NCBI GenBank assembly: GCA_030617565.1
Contig: JAUWVE010000114.1
Span: 1-5,162, forward strand
DNA: 5,162 nucleotides
Reading direction: 5' to 3'
Origin: Gammaproteobacteria bacterium
Lineage (GTDB): Bacteria > Pseudomonadota > Gammaproteobacteria > BMS3Bbin11
Below, one piece after another: positions 1 to 5,162 of the stretch. The notes beneath the pieces are model-generated. The model was not told where the DNA came from. It did not search any database and was given only the letters and a program-made list of their open reading frames with translations. The stretch's first letter is position 1. Each line of letters opens with the position of its first letter. The position numbers and the translations under genes were made by a program.

Positions 1-14
1 GAGCCTCTGAATAA
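1..14 (+). repeat. Third copy of the MITE terminal sequence, at window edge
   Basis: These bases match the outer end of the element at 292-553 at 13 of 14 positions when compared with its right arm read inwards. The orientation is that of a left end, pointing into the window. The continuation GAATAAG resembles the inner part of IS5-type terminal repeats as I remember them. No transposase follows, and I find no convincing opposite end before 288. It could be a solo or decayed end, or the boundary of an element lying mostly outside the window. The match is short, so chance or a truncated copy remains possible. Confidence 0.45.
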
Positions 15-287
15 GTCTGGATGAAATTTATTGAGAATCATATATTCATTTGCATCTGAATTTTACCTACATTTTGCATTTTTTGTATGACCCGCTTCAA
101 GACATAATTTCTTCATGGTTTTGTCCAAAAAAAGTGGACAATATTCAGGCCTGATTTTCTGCTTTTACTAAATAAGGTCTTATTCGCCAGGTTTACTTCT
201 ACTCCTGGCTGATAGCAGGTATTCATTAAGGTGTCGGGTGTTATATAACGCGGTTATGTGTGGAGACTGATTGACCTGTTTTTTTAG
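15..287. other. AT-rich intergenic stretch without genes
   Basis: I see no open frame with a plausible start and no RNA gene here. It holds a perfect 7-bp hairpin at 121-127/135-141 with a 7-nt A-rich loop, a 6-bp hairpin at 186-191/204-209, and a 10-bp palindrome GTTATATAAC at 240-249. The hairpins lack a following T-run, so none is a credible intrinsic terminator. Composition is much poorer in G+C than the element that follows. Confidence 0.6.
121..141. repeat. Short perfect hairpin (7-bp stem)
   Basis: TTGTCCA at 121-127 pairs perfectly with TGGACAA at 135-141 across a 7-nt loop made almost only of A. It could be an operator half-site pair or a small RNA hairpin. No T-run follows on either strand, and no adjacent gene gives it a role. 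Confidence 0.4.
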
Positions 288-291
288 TTAA

Positions 292-322
292 GGAACCTCT
301 GATTAATTATGGCATATCTCTG
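292..322 (+). repeat. Left terminal inverted repeat of the MITE-like element
   Basis: It begins GGAACCTCTGATTAATTA and ends CTCTG. It is the inverse of 523-553 except at base 295. With the flanking TTAA included, the palindrome extends to 35 bp on each side. Confidence 0.85.
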
Positions 323-327
323 CGTGA

Positions 328-336
328 CCTGAAGCG
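328..336 (+). repeat. Internal inverted repeat, arm 1 (partner 406-414)
   Basis: CCTGAAGCG at 328-336 is perfectly complementary to CGCTTCAGG at 406-414. It forms the base of the first internal arm of the element. The enclosed segment contains the perfect palindrome AAGCGCGCTT at 347-356. A competing hairpin is possible between 384-391 and 402-411, with a 2-nt bulge. Confidence 0.55.
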
Positions 337-428
337 TGCAGCTACAAAGCGCGCTTCGCAGTGAATGGCCCGGTCCTTTACAAGAAGCACAATGCCGTAG
401 ATGTGCGCTTCAGGCCTCGCCCTACGGG

Positions 429-450
429 GCTTGCAGGCTGATCCACACTC
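429..450 (+). repeat. Internal inverted repeat, arm 2 (partner 501-522)
   Basis: Bases 429-450 and 501-522 are inverted copies at 20 of 22 positions, sharing the core GGCTGATCCACA. In a plus-strand transcript one of the two differences (G433 with T518) would still pair as G-U. The right half ends directly against the right terminal repeat, so arm 2 stacks onto the terminal stem. Confidence 0.75.
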
Positions 451-557
451 TACGTTGACACTTTTCACCAGGCCTAGGCATGCTTTCAAAGTATCGCCTT
501 GATTGTGGATCAGCCTGTAAGCCAGAGATATGCCATAATTAATCAGAGGCTCCTTAA

Positions 558-856
558 ATAGATTAAAGGGAAATACCCCCTGCTTGACACACCACTAACA
601 CAATACTATGAATACCAGGCCTGTGCTGGAATTAATGAAGAGGTGTTCAAAATAAACAGCATTTGAAATTGATCGCAAACAAGAAATGAGGAATATTGTC
701 TGCCAGGAACTTGATACAGCCTTATCTCAAAAGAAGGGTATAAGTATCAGATGCAGGTGTTTTAGTAAGACGAAAATGAAACTGGATATCTCTATCAGCA
801 GGTCTACATGAACAGAAGTGAGAAATGTAGATATAACAGAACACTGTTTATAAAAA
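558..856. other. Gene-poor stretch between MITE-like element and tRNA-Phe
   Basis: No gene is supported here. A plus-strand frame opens with ATG at 608, meets TAA at 653-655, and then stays open to TGA at 809-811. The 41 codons after an internal ATG at 686 show no recognisable motif and no clear ribosome binding site. A 7-bp inverted repeat lies at 803-809/825-831. The stretch lies downstream of the tRNA 3' end, a common landing place for integrating elements, but I see no duplicated tRNA 3' segment or integrase. Confidence 0.5.
584..612 (+). promoter_or_regulatory. Candidate sigma70-type promoter facing right
   Basis: A consensus -35 TTGACA (584-589) is followed after exactly 17 bp by TATGAA (607-612), which matches the -10 consensus at four of six positions. 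It starts 27 bp past the TTAA to the right of the MITE-like element. A transcript would run through the gene-poor stretch and antisense into tRNA-Phe. No gene downstream explains it, so it may be fortuitous or drive a small RNA. Confidence 0.35.
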
Positions 857-932
857 TGGTGGCCGGGGACAGAATCGAACTGCCGACACGAGGATTTTCA
901 ATCCTCTGCTCTACCGACTGAGCTACCCGGCC
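857..932 (-). tRNA. tRNA-Phe (anticodon GAA)
   Basis: Read on the minus strand this is a complete 76-nt tRNA. It has a 7-bp acceptor stem GGCCGGG/CCCGGCC, TA at positions 8-9, a D arm with loop AGTCGGTA, anticodon stem GAGGA/TCCTC around the loop TTGAAAA, a T arm with loop TTCGATT, discriminator A, and a CCA end encoded in the DNA (857-859). Anticodon GAA (897-899) reads the phenylalanine codons UUU and UUC. It lies 65 bp beyond the yggX stop on the same strand but has its own promoter at 952-980. No clear intrinsic terminator follows, only five T residues directly after CCA. Confidence 0.97.
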
Positions 933-951
933 ACATCGGAAAGAGGACGGG

Positions 952-980
952 ATTATAAGCGTGTGGGCCCTGATTGTAAA
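952..980 (-). promoter_or_regulatory. Promoter of tRNA-Phe
   Basis: On the minus strand -35 TTTACA (975-980) and a perfect -10 TATAAT (952-957) are separated by 17 bp. The -10 lies 19 nt upstream of the tRNA 5' end, leaving a 5' leader of roughly 12 nt for processing. The bases after the -10 begin CCCGTCC. A GC-rich discriminator like this is typical of stable-RNA promoters under stringent (ppGpp) control, so growth-rate regulation is a reasonable inference. Confidence 0.8.
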
Positions 981-997
981 AGCCGATTTGCGTGTTT

Positions 998-1270
998 TTA
1001 TTTTGTTGGCATGACAAAGCCTTCAGGCATCTGAGACCCACCTTCGAAAAAGAATTTCACCATTTCCTCCTCGAGAAATTTTCGGGCTTCAGGTTTGTGC
1101 AGTGCCAACTGGTTTTCGTTAATCAGGATGGTCTGGTGCTTCATCCATTGTTGCCAGGCTTCCTGTGAGACATTTTCAAGAATTCTCTGTCCCAGTTCAC
1201 CGGGGTAGGGACTGCGTTCAAGACCTTCTGCTTGTTTGCCGAGTACTACACAATTGACCATTTTAGCCAT
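998..1270 (-). CDS. yggX: Fe(2+)-trafficking protein YggX
   Basis: A complete 90-residue protein, the usual size for this small cytoplasmic family. YggX proteins are linked to Fe(II) handling and to protecting Fe-S enzymes from oxidative damage, though the exact mechanism is not settled. Family landmarks are the single conserved cysteine near the N-terminus (C7, in VNCV), the YPGELG motif (about 22-27), the QEAWQQW helix (about 36-42), the LINE motif and the acidic EEEMVKFFFEG segment near the C-terminus. The start at 1270 is preferred over the ATG three codons later because a GAGG ribosome binding site (1277-1280) lies 6 nt before it. The gene begins one base after the mutY stop and its binding site sits inside the last mutY codons, so the two are almost certainly co-transcribed and probably translationally coupled. 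No intrinsic terminator is visible after the stop. Confidence 0.95.
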   Translation of the reverse strand: MAKMVNCVVLGKQAEGLERSPYPGELGQRILENVSQEAWQQWMKHQTILINENQLALHKPEARKFLEEEMVKFFFEGGSQMPEGFVMPTK

Positions 1271-1271
1271 G

Positions 1272-2312
1272 CTACACCTCTGTTTCGTGGATGATTTTCT
1301 TTATTGGCGCTGCCAGTCCCAGTTTGGCTGGTTTTGCTGGGTTATACCAGATAGCAGGGGCAGTTTCCCTGATTCCGGCCTGATGATTCCCTCTGGCCGT
1401 TGCGGGTATCACGGTGAAGTCCAGGTGATAATGGCTGAAGGTATGACGTACTACAGGCAGGGGCTGCTCTGTTGTTATGCCAGCGGGAAAGTTTTTTATG
1501 CGCCATTCAGTATCTGTCTCCTGATGAAGTTCAGGTAAACACCATAATCCTCCCCAGATTCCACTGGCTGGGCGTTGTGTCAGGTAGATCTCGCCCTGAT
1601 TGTTTCTCACTAGCAAAAAAGTTGCTGCTTTGACTGGCAGAGTCTTCTTAGGGCGCTTGTGTGGGTAAGCGTTTACTTCGCTATATATCCTGGCCTGGCA
1701 GTCCTCATGTATAGGGCAGCCTGTACAATGAGGATGGCTCCGTGTGCATACGGTTGCACCGAGATCCATAATGGCCTGGGTATATTCGGCAACCCTGGTT
1801 GATGGTGTAAGATCTTCGCTGAGCTGCCAGAGCCTTTTTTCCGTGTCCCGGTGCCCGGGCCAGCCATCAATGCGAAAATAGCGTGATAAAACCCGTTTGA
1901 CGTTGCCGTCCAGAATGGGGTGGGCCTGTCCCAGGCTTTGTGCCAGTATGGCACCGGCCGTGGACTTTCCTATACCTGGCAGCGCAACAAGATCATTAAT
2001 GTCTACCGGGAATTTTCCGCCATATTGATTTGTGATGATTTGTGATGTTTTGTGCAGGTTTCTGGCACGCGCGTAGTAACCCAGTCCACTCCAGAGATGC
2101 AGCACCCGGTCCAGCTTCGCATCGGCCAGATTCTGAATTTGAGGAAATTGAGCAATAAAGCGTTCATAGTAGGGTATTACTGTTGCTACCTGTGTTTGCT
2201 GCAACATGATTTCAGAAACCCACACTGGGTAGGTTTCGCCGCGAACCTGCCAGGGTAAATCATGGCGCCCATGGTGTTTGTGCCAGTCAAGTAGTCTGTC
2301 AGCGATATTCAT
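1272..2312 (-). CDS. mutY: Adenine DNA glycosylase MutY
   Basis: A complete 346-residue protein, normal for MutY. It removes adenine mispaired with 8-oxoguanine (or G) in base excision repair and so prevents G:C to T:A transversions. The catalytic domain carries E34 in the segment WVSEIMLQQTQVATV and the helix-hairpin-helix LPGIGKSTAGAIL (about 111-123). It also has D135 in ILDGNVKR, and the 4Fe-4S ligands C189, C196, C199 and C205 with the family spacing 6-2-5. All key residues sit three positions below E. coli numbering. The C-terminal Nudix-like domain (about 225-345) that recognises 8-oxoG keeps RPASGIWGGLWCLPE and RHTFSHYHLD. The start at 2312 aligns with known MutY N-termini but has no clear ribosome binding site. 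A TATAAT lies 6 nt upstream, so a leaderless message is possible. Otherwise it may be read through from the gene ending 101 bp upstream, with no terminator visible between them. Confidence 0.97.
   Translation of the reverse strand: MNIADRLLDWHKHHGRHDLPWQVRGETYPVWVSEIMLQQTQVATVIPYYERFIAQFPQIQNLADAKLDRVLHLWSGLGYYARARNLHKTSQIITNQYGGKFPVDINDLVALPGIGKSTAGAILAQSLGQAHPILDGNVKRVLSRYFRIDGWPGHRDTEKRLWQLSEDLTPSTRVAEYTQAIMDLGATVCTRSHPHCTGCPIHEDCQARIYSEVNAYPHKRPKKTLPVKAATFLLVRNNQGEIYLTQRPASGIWGGLWCLPELHQETDTEWRIKNFPAGITTEQPLPVVRHTFSHYHLDFTVIPATARGNHQAGIRETAPAIWYNPAKPAKLGLAAPIKKIIHETEV
1277..1280 (-). promoter_or_regulatory. Ribosome binding site of yggX inside mutY
   Basis: GAGG on the minus strand lies within the last two sense codons of mutY (Glu-Val), 6 nt before the yggX ATG. 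It decides the yggX start and suggests that ribosomes finishing mutY can reinitiate on yggX. Confidence 0.75.
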
Positions 2313-2318
2313 GCTGTG

Positions 2319-2347
2319 ATTATATCGCTACTGTGGTCTACCGCTAA
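2319..2347 (-). promoter_or_regulatory. Possible mutY promoter abutting the start codon
   Basis: On the minus strand a perfect TATAAT (2319-2324) lies 17 bp after a weak -35-like TTAGCG (2342-2347, three of six matches). Initiation at the normal distance would fall on or next to the mutY ATG and give a leaderless or nearly leaderless transcript. The weak -35 keeps confidence low. Confidence 0.3.
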
Positions 2348-2413
2348 GGCCTGTTTTAGTGATTTAGAGATTCTATTGTTGTGGCTATTCTCATTTTTTT
2401 TAACCATACCTGG

Positions 2414-4537
2414 TTACATGAGATAGTTGCCCGATCCAGCAGGAGCACTTAAAATGAGTGTGGCAGATTTTGAATCTACTGGTTTGGAAAACAGGTACCC
2501 CTGAACCTGAGGGCATTCCAGCTCTTTGAGGCGTTCAAGTTGGCTATGATTTTCGACACCTTCAGCAATGATGTTCATGTCCAGTAGTTTACCCAGTGCA
2601 ATAATGGTCTGAACGATTGCCCCCGAACCCTTATCGCTATTCATCTGGTTGACAAAAGAGCGATCAATCTTAAGTGTGTCGTAATTAAACTTTTGTAGAT
2701 AACTTAGTGAGGAATAGCCTGTGCCAAAATCATCTACATGCAGGCCGACACCCAGATTGCGTAGTTCGTCAAGCTTGGCTAAAGATTCATCGGCATGGTC
2801 CAGCAGCACACTTTCGGTGATTTCCAGGCGTAGACTGGTGGCGGGCAAGCCAGTTTCCTTTAGTACCTTGCGCAGGCTGGTGATCATGTCAGGTTGATTA
2901 AATAATTTGCCTGATATGTTGACACTGATTGAAAGCGGGGGGTTTGATGGGAATTCTAGTTGCCATTTTTTTGTCTGATGGCAGGCTTCTCGCAATGTCC
3001 ACCATCCTAGCGGTACTATCAGGCCGGTTTCCTCCGCGGTACTGATGAATTCAACAGGCCCCACCAGACCACGCTCTGGGTGATTCCAGCGTACCAGTGC
3101 TTCGAAACCCACCATGCTCACATTTGTTAATGAAACGATAGGCTGATAGTGAAGGACAAACTCGTTCTTATCCACCGCCTGGCGCAATTCAAGCTCCAGC
3201 CGTTGCAGCTTGACCACGCGACTGTGCATCTCTCTATCAAAAATTTCATAGCATGCCTTGCCTTCGGACTTGGCCCAGTACATGGCCAGGTCTGCATCAC
3301 GCAGTACTTCGTGAGAGGACGTGTAACGTTTCGTTCCCAGAGCAATACCGATGCTGACGGTGGTGCAGATTTCATGGGAGTTGATTACGACAGGCATGGC
3401 ACATTCGGTCAACACTCGATCTGCCACATGGGTCACCATCGACAGGGTATTCACTTCAGTTAGCAGAATTGCGAACTCATCACCGCCAAGTCGGGCAACC
3501 GTATCACCCGGTCGGATTATCTCACGCAGTTTATTTGCAATCAGCACCAGTAGCTCGTCGCCGACGCTGTGTCCCAGGCTGTCATTGATATTTTTGAAGC
3601 GGTCCAGGTCGAGAAACAGCAGGGCAAATTCAATCGTATGCTTACCTCGCCCCTGTATACGTTGAATGGCATGATCCAGTCGGTCGGTCATCAGGTTACG
3701 GTTTGGCAGGCCAGTGAGATCATCATGCAGGGCATCATGAACCAATTGGCTTTCGGCCTGCTTGCGTTTGCTGATGTCAGTGATGGAGCCTGCCATACGC
3801 ATGTTATGGCCATCACGGTCAGTCACTGCAATGCCACGGCTTAATACCCATATATATTGATAATCTTTTGTCAGAATGCGGTATTCATGTGAGAAATGGG
3901 AGGTAATACCTGCCAGGTGTGCCTCCAGGGCACGATTAAAGTCCGCCTTGTCATCTTCGTGAATTCGATCTGTCCAACTGTTAATAGTGGCGGGCAGTTC
4001 TTCATCAAACCCCAGAAGGCTATGCCAGCGTTCTGAGTAATAGGCGTCTCCTTTGTCAAGATCCCAGTCCCAGATACCATCGTTCGCGCCCCGCACGGCA
4101 AGAGCATAGCGTTCTTCACTGATGCGTAGGGCTTCTTCGGCATTCTGGCGCTCGATAGCATAGCGTATGGCGCGGGAGAGCAGTTCACTGTCCATCTTGC
4201 GTTTGATCAGATAGTCCTGAGCTCCTTCACGTACGGCGCGTGCAGCCAGTGTTTCGTCGTTGATGTTGGTGATGAGTATGATCGGCACAGCAGGAAAACT
4301 GTTGTGTGCTGTCTGGAATGTTACGTATCCGGTGCTGTCTGGCAGGCAGAGGTCGAGAAGAAGAACATCGACATGCATCTGTTCGAGCATCTCCAGGCCC
4401 ATATCGAGGCGATCAGCATGGGTGATGGAGAAGTGGCAGCTCTGTACCTGTGAAAGTATCTCACGAATGTAGTCTACTTCCGGCATTCGGTCTTCAATCA
4501 GTAGTACAGTTAAATCTGTGCTGTGTTCACTACTCAT
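2414..4537 (-). CDS. Response regulator with REC, PAS, GGDEF and EAL domains (cyclic-di-GMP synthesis/hydrolysis)
   Basis: A 707-residue cytoplasmic protein with no membrane segment. REC (about 10-128) has acidic pocket E15/D16, phosphoacceptor D62 in LLLDLCLPDSTG, T90 and K112. PAS with its C-terminal PAC motif spans about 141-260 (GIWDWDL, YRILTKD, GSITDISKRK). GGDEF (about 267-432) has the intact motif at 351-355 and an RxxD inhibitory site (R342-D345) exactly five residues before it, so feedback-controlled diguanylate cyclase activity is expected. EAL (about 448-690) keeps E479-A-L, N540, E572, D602/D603, the DFGTGYSS loop, K623 and E659, so phosphodiesterase activity is also expected. 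Nothing essential is missing, so the enzyme is potentially bifunctional, with the balance set by phosphorylation and the PAS input. The start at 4537 is chosen for its AGGAG (4544-4548). An upstream in-frame ATG at 4594 would overlap the kinase gene and lacks such a site. The histidine kinase 13 nt upstream is the likely phosphodonor. Confidence 0.95.
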   Translation of the reverse strand: MSSEHSTDLTVLLIEDRMPEVDYIREILSQVQSCHFSITHADRLDMGLEMLEQMHVDVLLLDLCLPDSTGYVTFQTAHNSFPAVPIILITNINDETLAARAVREGAQDYLIKRKMDSELLSRAIRYAIERQNAEEALRISEERYALAVRGANDGIWDWDLDKGDAYYSERWHSLLGFDEELPATINSWTDRIHEDDKADFNRALEAHLAGITSHFSHEYRILTKDYQYIWVLSRGIAVTDRDGHNMRMAGSITDISKRKQAESQLVHDALHDDLTGLPNRNLMTDRLDHAIQRIQGRGKHTIEFALLFLDLDRFKNINDSLGHSVGDELLVLIANKLREIIRPGDTVARLGGDEFAILLTEVNTLSMVTHVADRVLTECAMPVVINSHEICTTVSIGIALGTKRYTSSHEVLRDADLAMYWAKSEGKACYEIFDREMHSRVVKLQRLELELRQAVDKNEFVLHYQPIVSLTNVSMVGFEALVRWNHPERGLVGPVEFISTAEETGLIVPLGWWTLREACHQTKKWQLEFPSNPPLSISVNISGKLFNQPDMITSLRKVLKETGLPATSLRLEITESVLLDHADESLAKLDELRNLGVGLHVDDFGTGYSSLSYLQKFNYDTLKIDRSFVNQMNSDKGSGAIVQTIIALGKLLDMNIIAEGVENHSQLERLKELECPQVQGYLFSKPVDSKSATLILSAPAGSGNYLM

Positions 4538-4543
4538 ACAGGA

Positions 4544-4548
4544 CTCCT
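4544..4548 (-). promoter_or_regulatory. Ribosome binding site of the GGDEF/EAL regulator
   Basis: AGGAG on the minus strand, 6 nt before the ATG at 4537, lies in the 13-nt gap after the kinase stop codon. It fixes the start at 4537 rather than at 4594 and supports joint translation with the kinase. Confidence 0.8.
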
Positions 4549-4550
4549 CA

Positions 4551-5162
4551 TCAAGCCTCCCTTGAAGGGTGTTTGTGGCGTATGGTGAAGGCAAATATTG
4601 ACCCTTTGCCGGGAATAGATTTTACCCGTATGGTGCCACCATGCCGCTCCACGATACTACGACATACAGCCAGTCCAATGCCAGTCCCGGGATATTCCTC
4701 ACTGGTGTGCAAACGCTGAAACATATCAAATATTCGCTTGCGGTCTTTCTTCTCAAGGCCAATGCCATTATCCTGAACGGCGAACTCCCAGTGTTCTGGT
4801 CTCTCTTTTGCTGTGACCAGTATTTTGGGTGGTTTGTCACCATGAAATTTTATCGCATTAGAAAACAGGTTCTGGAACAGTTGTTTAATCTGCCGGCCAT
4901 CGGCGCGCAATACAGGCAGTTCACCACGTTTATAAATGGCATGTTTTTCCTGGAAGGCCTTATCCATATTCCTGGCTGCTGAGTCTGCCAGATCGCCAAA
5001 ATTCACTGGCTCGAAATCATTGTCCTTTGTGCCGACACGAGAGTATTCAAGAATATCATCGACCATAGATTGCAGGCGCTTGCTACTATCGATGATATGT
5101 TCCATAAAACGTTCTGAGTCATCGTCCAGGTCGCTACGTTCGTTTAGAAGATTGGCATAGCG
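4551..5162 (-). CDS. Sensor histidine kinase, C-terminal part (5' end outside window)
   Basis: The frame is open from the window edge to TGA at 4551-4553, giving 203 residues of the C-terminus. The first roughly 45 residues are the second helix of the dimerisation domain, ending in DILEYSRVGTK. The phosphoacceptor histidine must lie upstream, outside the window. The HATPase domain follows with N box QNLFSNAIKFHG (97-108), G1 DNGIG (131-135), F box IFDMFQRLH (144-152), G2 GTGIGLA (159-165) and a final GKGSIF (185-190), all intact. The EYSRVGT and FQRLH wording resembles phytochrome-like and PAS-containing soluble kinases, but the sensory part cannot be seen. An internal ATG at 5105 is not the start because coding continues upstream. 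It probably phosphorylates D62 of the regulator encoded next. Confidence 0.95.
   Translation of the reverse strand, partial: RYANLLNERSDLDDDSERFMEHIIDSSKRLQSMVDDILEYSRVGTKDNDFEPVNFGDLADSAARNMDKAFQEKHAIYKRGELPVLRADGRQIKQLFQNLFSNAIKFHGDKPPKILVTAKERPEHWEFAVQDNGIGLEKKDRKRIFDMFQRLHTSEEYPGTGIGLAVCRSIVERHGGTIRVKSIPGKGSIFAFTIRHKHPSREA

Larger units (their letters stand above)
292..553. mobile_element. MITE-like element, 262 bp, with 31-bp terminal inverted repeats and TTAA flanks
   Basis: The left arm (292-322) and right arm (523-553) are inverted copies with 30 of 31 identical positions, the mismatch being A295 against C550. TTAA lies immediately outside both ends (288-291 and 554-557), as expected for a four-base target duplication. 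The GGA-starting ends and a YTAR-type target fit what I know of the IS5 group. I infer a non-autonomous element moved in trans. The interior is visibly richer in G+C than its flanks and contains two more inverted repeats (328-336/406-414 and 429-450/501-522), which would place two arms on the terminal stem. No transposase fits in this length. Because TTAA extends the palindrome, the exact ends and duplication length are not certain. A structured non-coding RNA gene or repeat family is an alternative reading. Confidence 0.75.

Noticed and set aside
307..489. A 60-codon minus-strand frame inside the MITE-like element
   Set aside because: It starts and ends within the repeat-rich interior, spans both internal inverted repeats, and resembles no transposase or other family I know. 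It is most likely a by-product of the GC-richer interior.
1..856. CRISPR array or tandem repeats in the non-coding region
   Set aside because: The repeats present are inverted and unevenly spaced. There is no regularly spaced direct repeat with spacers and no cas gene.
857..932. tRNA-Phe as the attachment site of an integrated island to its left
   Set aside because: The location would suit it, but there is no integrase and no repeated copy of the tRNA 3' end anywhere in 1-856.
2394..2416. Hairpin TAACC/GGTTA with a run of eight T as a terminator for the regulator gene
   Set aside because: The T-run is on the plus strand and precedes the hairpin. Read on the minus strand the hairpin is followed by A residues, so the polarity is wrong for an intrinsic terminator on either strand. 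The stem is also only 5 bp.
4538..4594. Longer N-terminus of the GGDEF/EAL regulator from an ATG at 4594
   Set aside because: It would overlap the end of the kinase gene, lacks a ribosome binding site, and adds 19 residues that belong to no domain. The start at 4537 has AGGAG at good spacing.
1236..4719. Plus-strand and alternate-frame open frames across the kinase, regulator, mutY and yggX genes
   Set aside because: They are shadows of well-supported genes with full domain motifs on the minus strand. None shows a recognisable motif or its own ribosome binding site.

Overview
The window looks like chromosomal DNA from a gammaproteobacterium. MutY followed directly by YggX (a pairing familiar from gammaproteobacteria), a CCA-encoding tRNA-Phe and a GGDEF/EAL signalling protein all point that way. 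I cannot name the genus. Every recognisable gene is on the minus strand, so transcription runs from high to low coordinates.

Layout in transcription order. (1) 5162-4551: the C-terminal half of a sensor histidine kinase, cut by the window edge. (2) 4537-2414: a 707-residue response regulator with REC, PAS, GGDEF and EAL domains. It starts 13 nt after the kinase stop, so the two probably form one two-component unit whose output is cyclic-di-GMP turnover. (3) 2312-1272: mutY, the adenine glycosylase that removes A paired with 8-oxoguanine. (4) 1270-998: yggX, a small Fe(II)-trafficking/oxidative-protection protein, one base behind mutY and probably translationally coupled to it. The pairing makes sense because MutY carries an oxidation-sensitive 4Fe-4S cluster. 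(5) 932-857: tRNA-Phe(GAA) with its own well-formed sigma70-type promoter.

The remaining 856 bases, downstream of the tRNA 3' end, contain no gene I can support. They are AT-rich apart from a 262-bp element at 292-553. This element has 31-bp terminal inverted repeats (one mismatch) flanked on both sides by TTAA. It has two further internal inverted repeats, so a transcript could fold as a three-way junction. It has the form of a non-autonomous miniature transposable element (MITE), possibly mobilised by an IS5-family transposase. A third copy of the same terminal sequence lies at the very first bases of the window. Just beyond the element is a promoter-like sequence pointing towards the back of the tRNA gene.

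The coding part is largely conventional. The MITE-like element and its surroundings are the main novelty. I found no CRISPR array, phage gene, toxin-antitoxin pair or clear intrinsic terminator.
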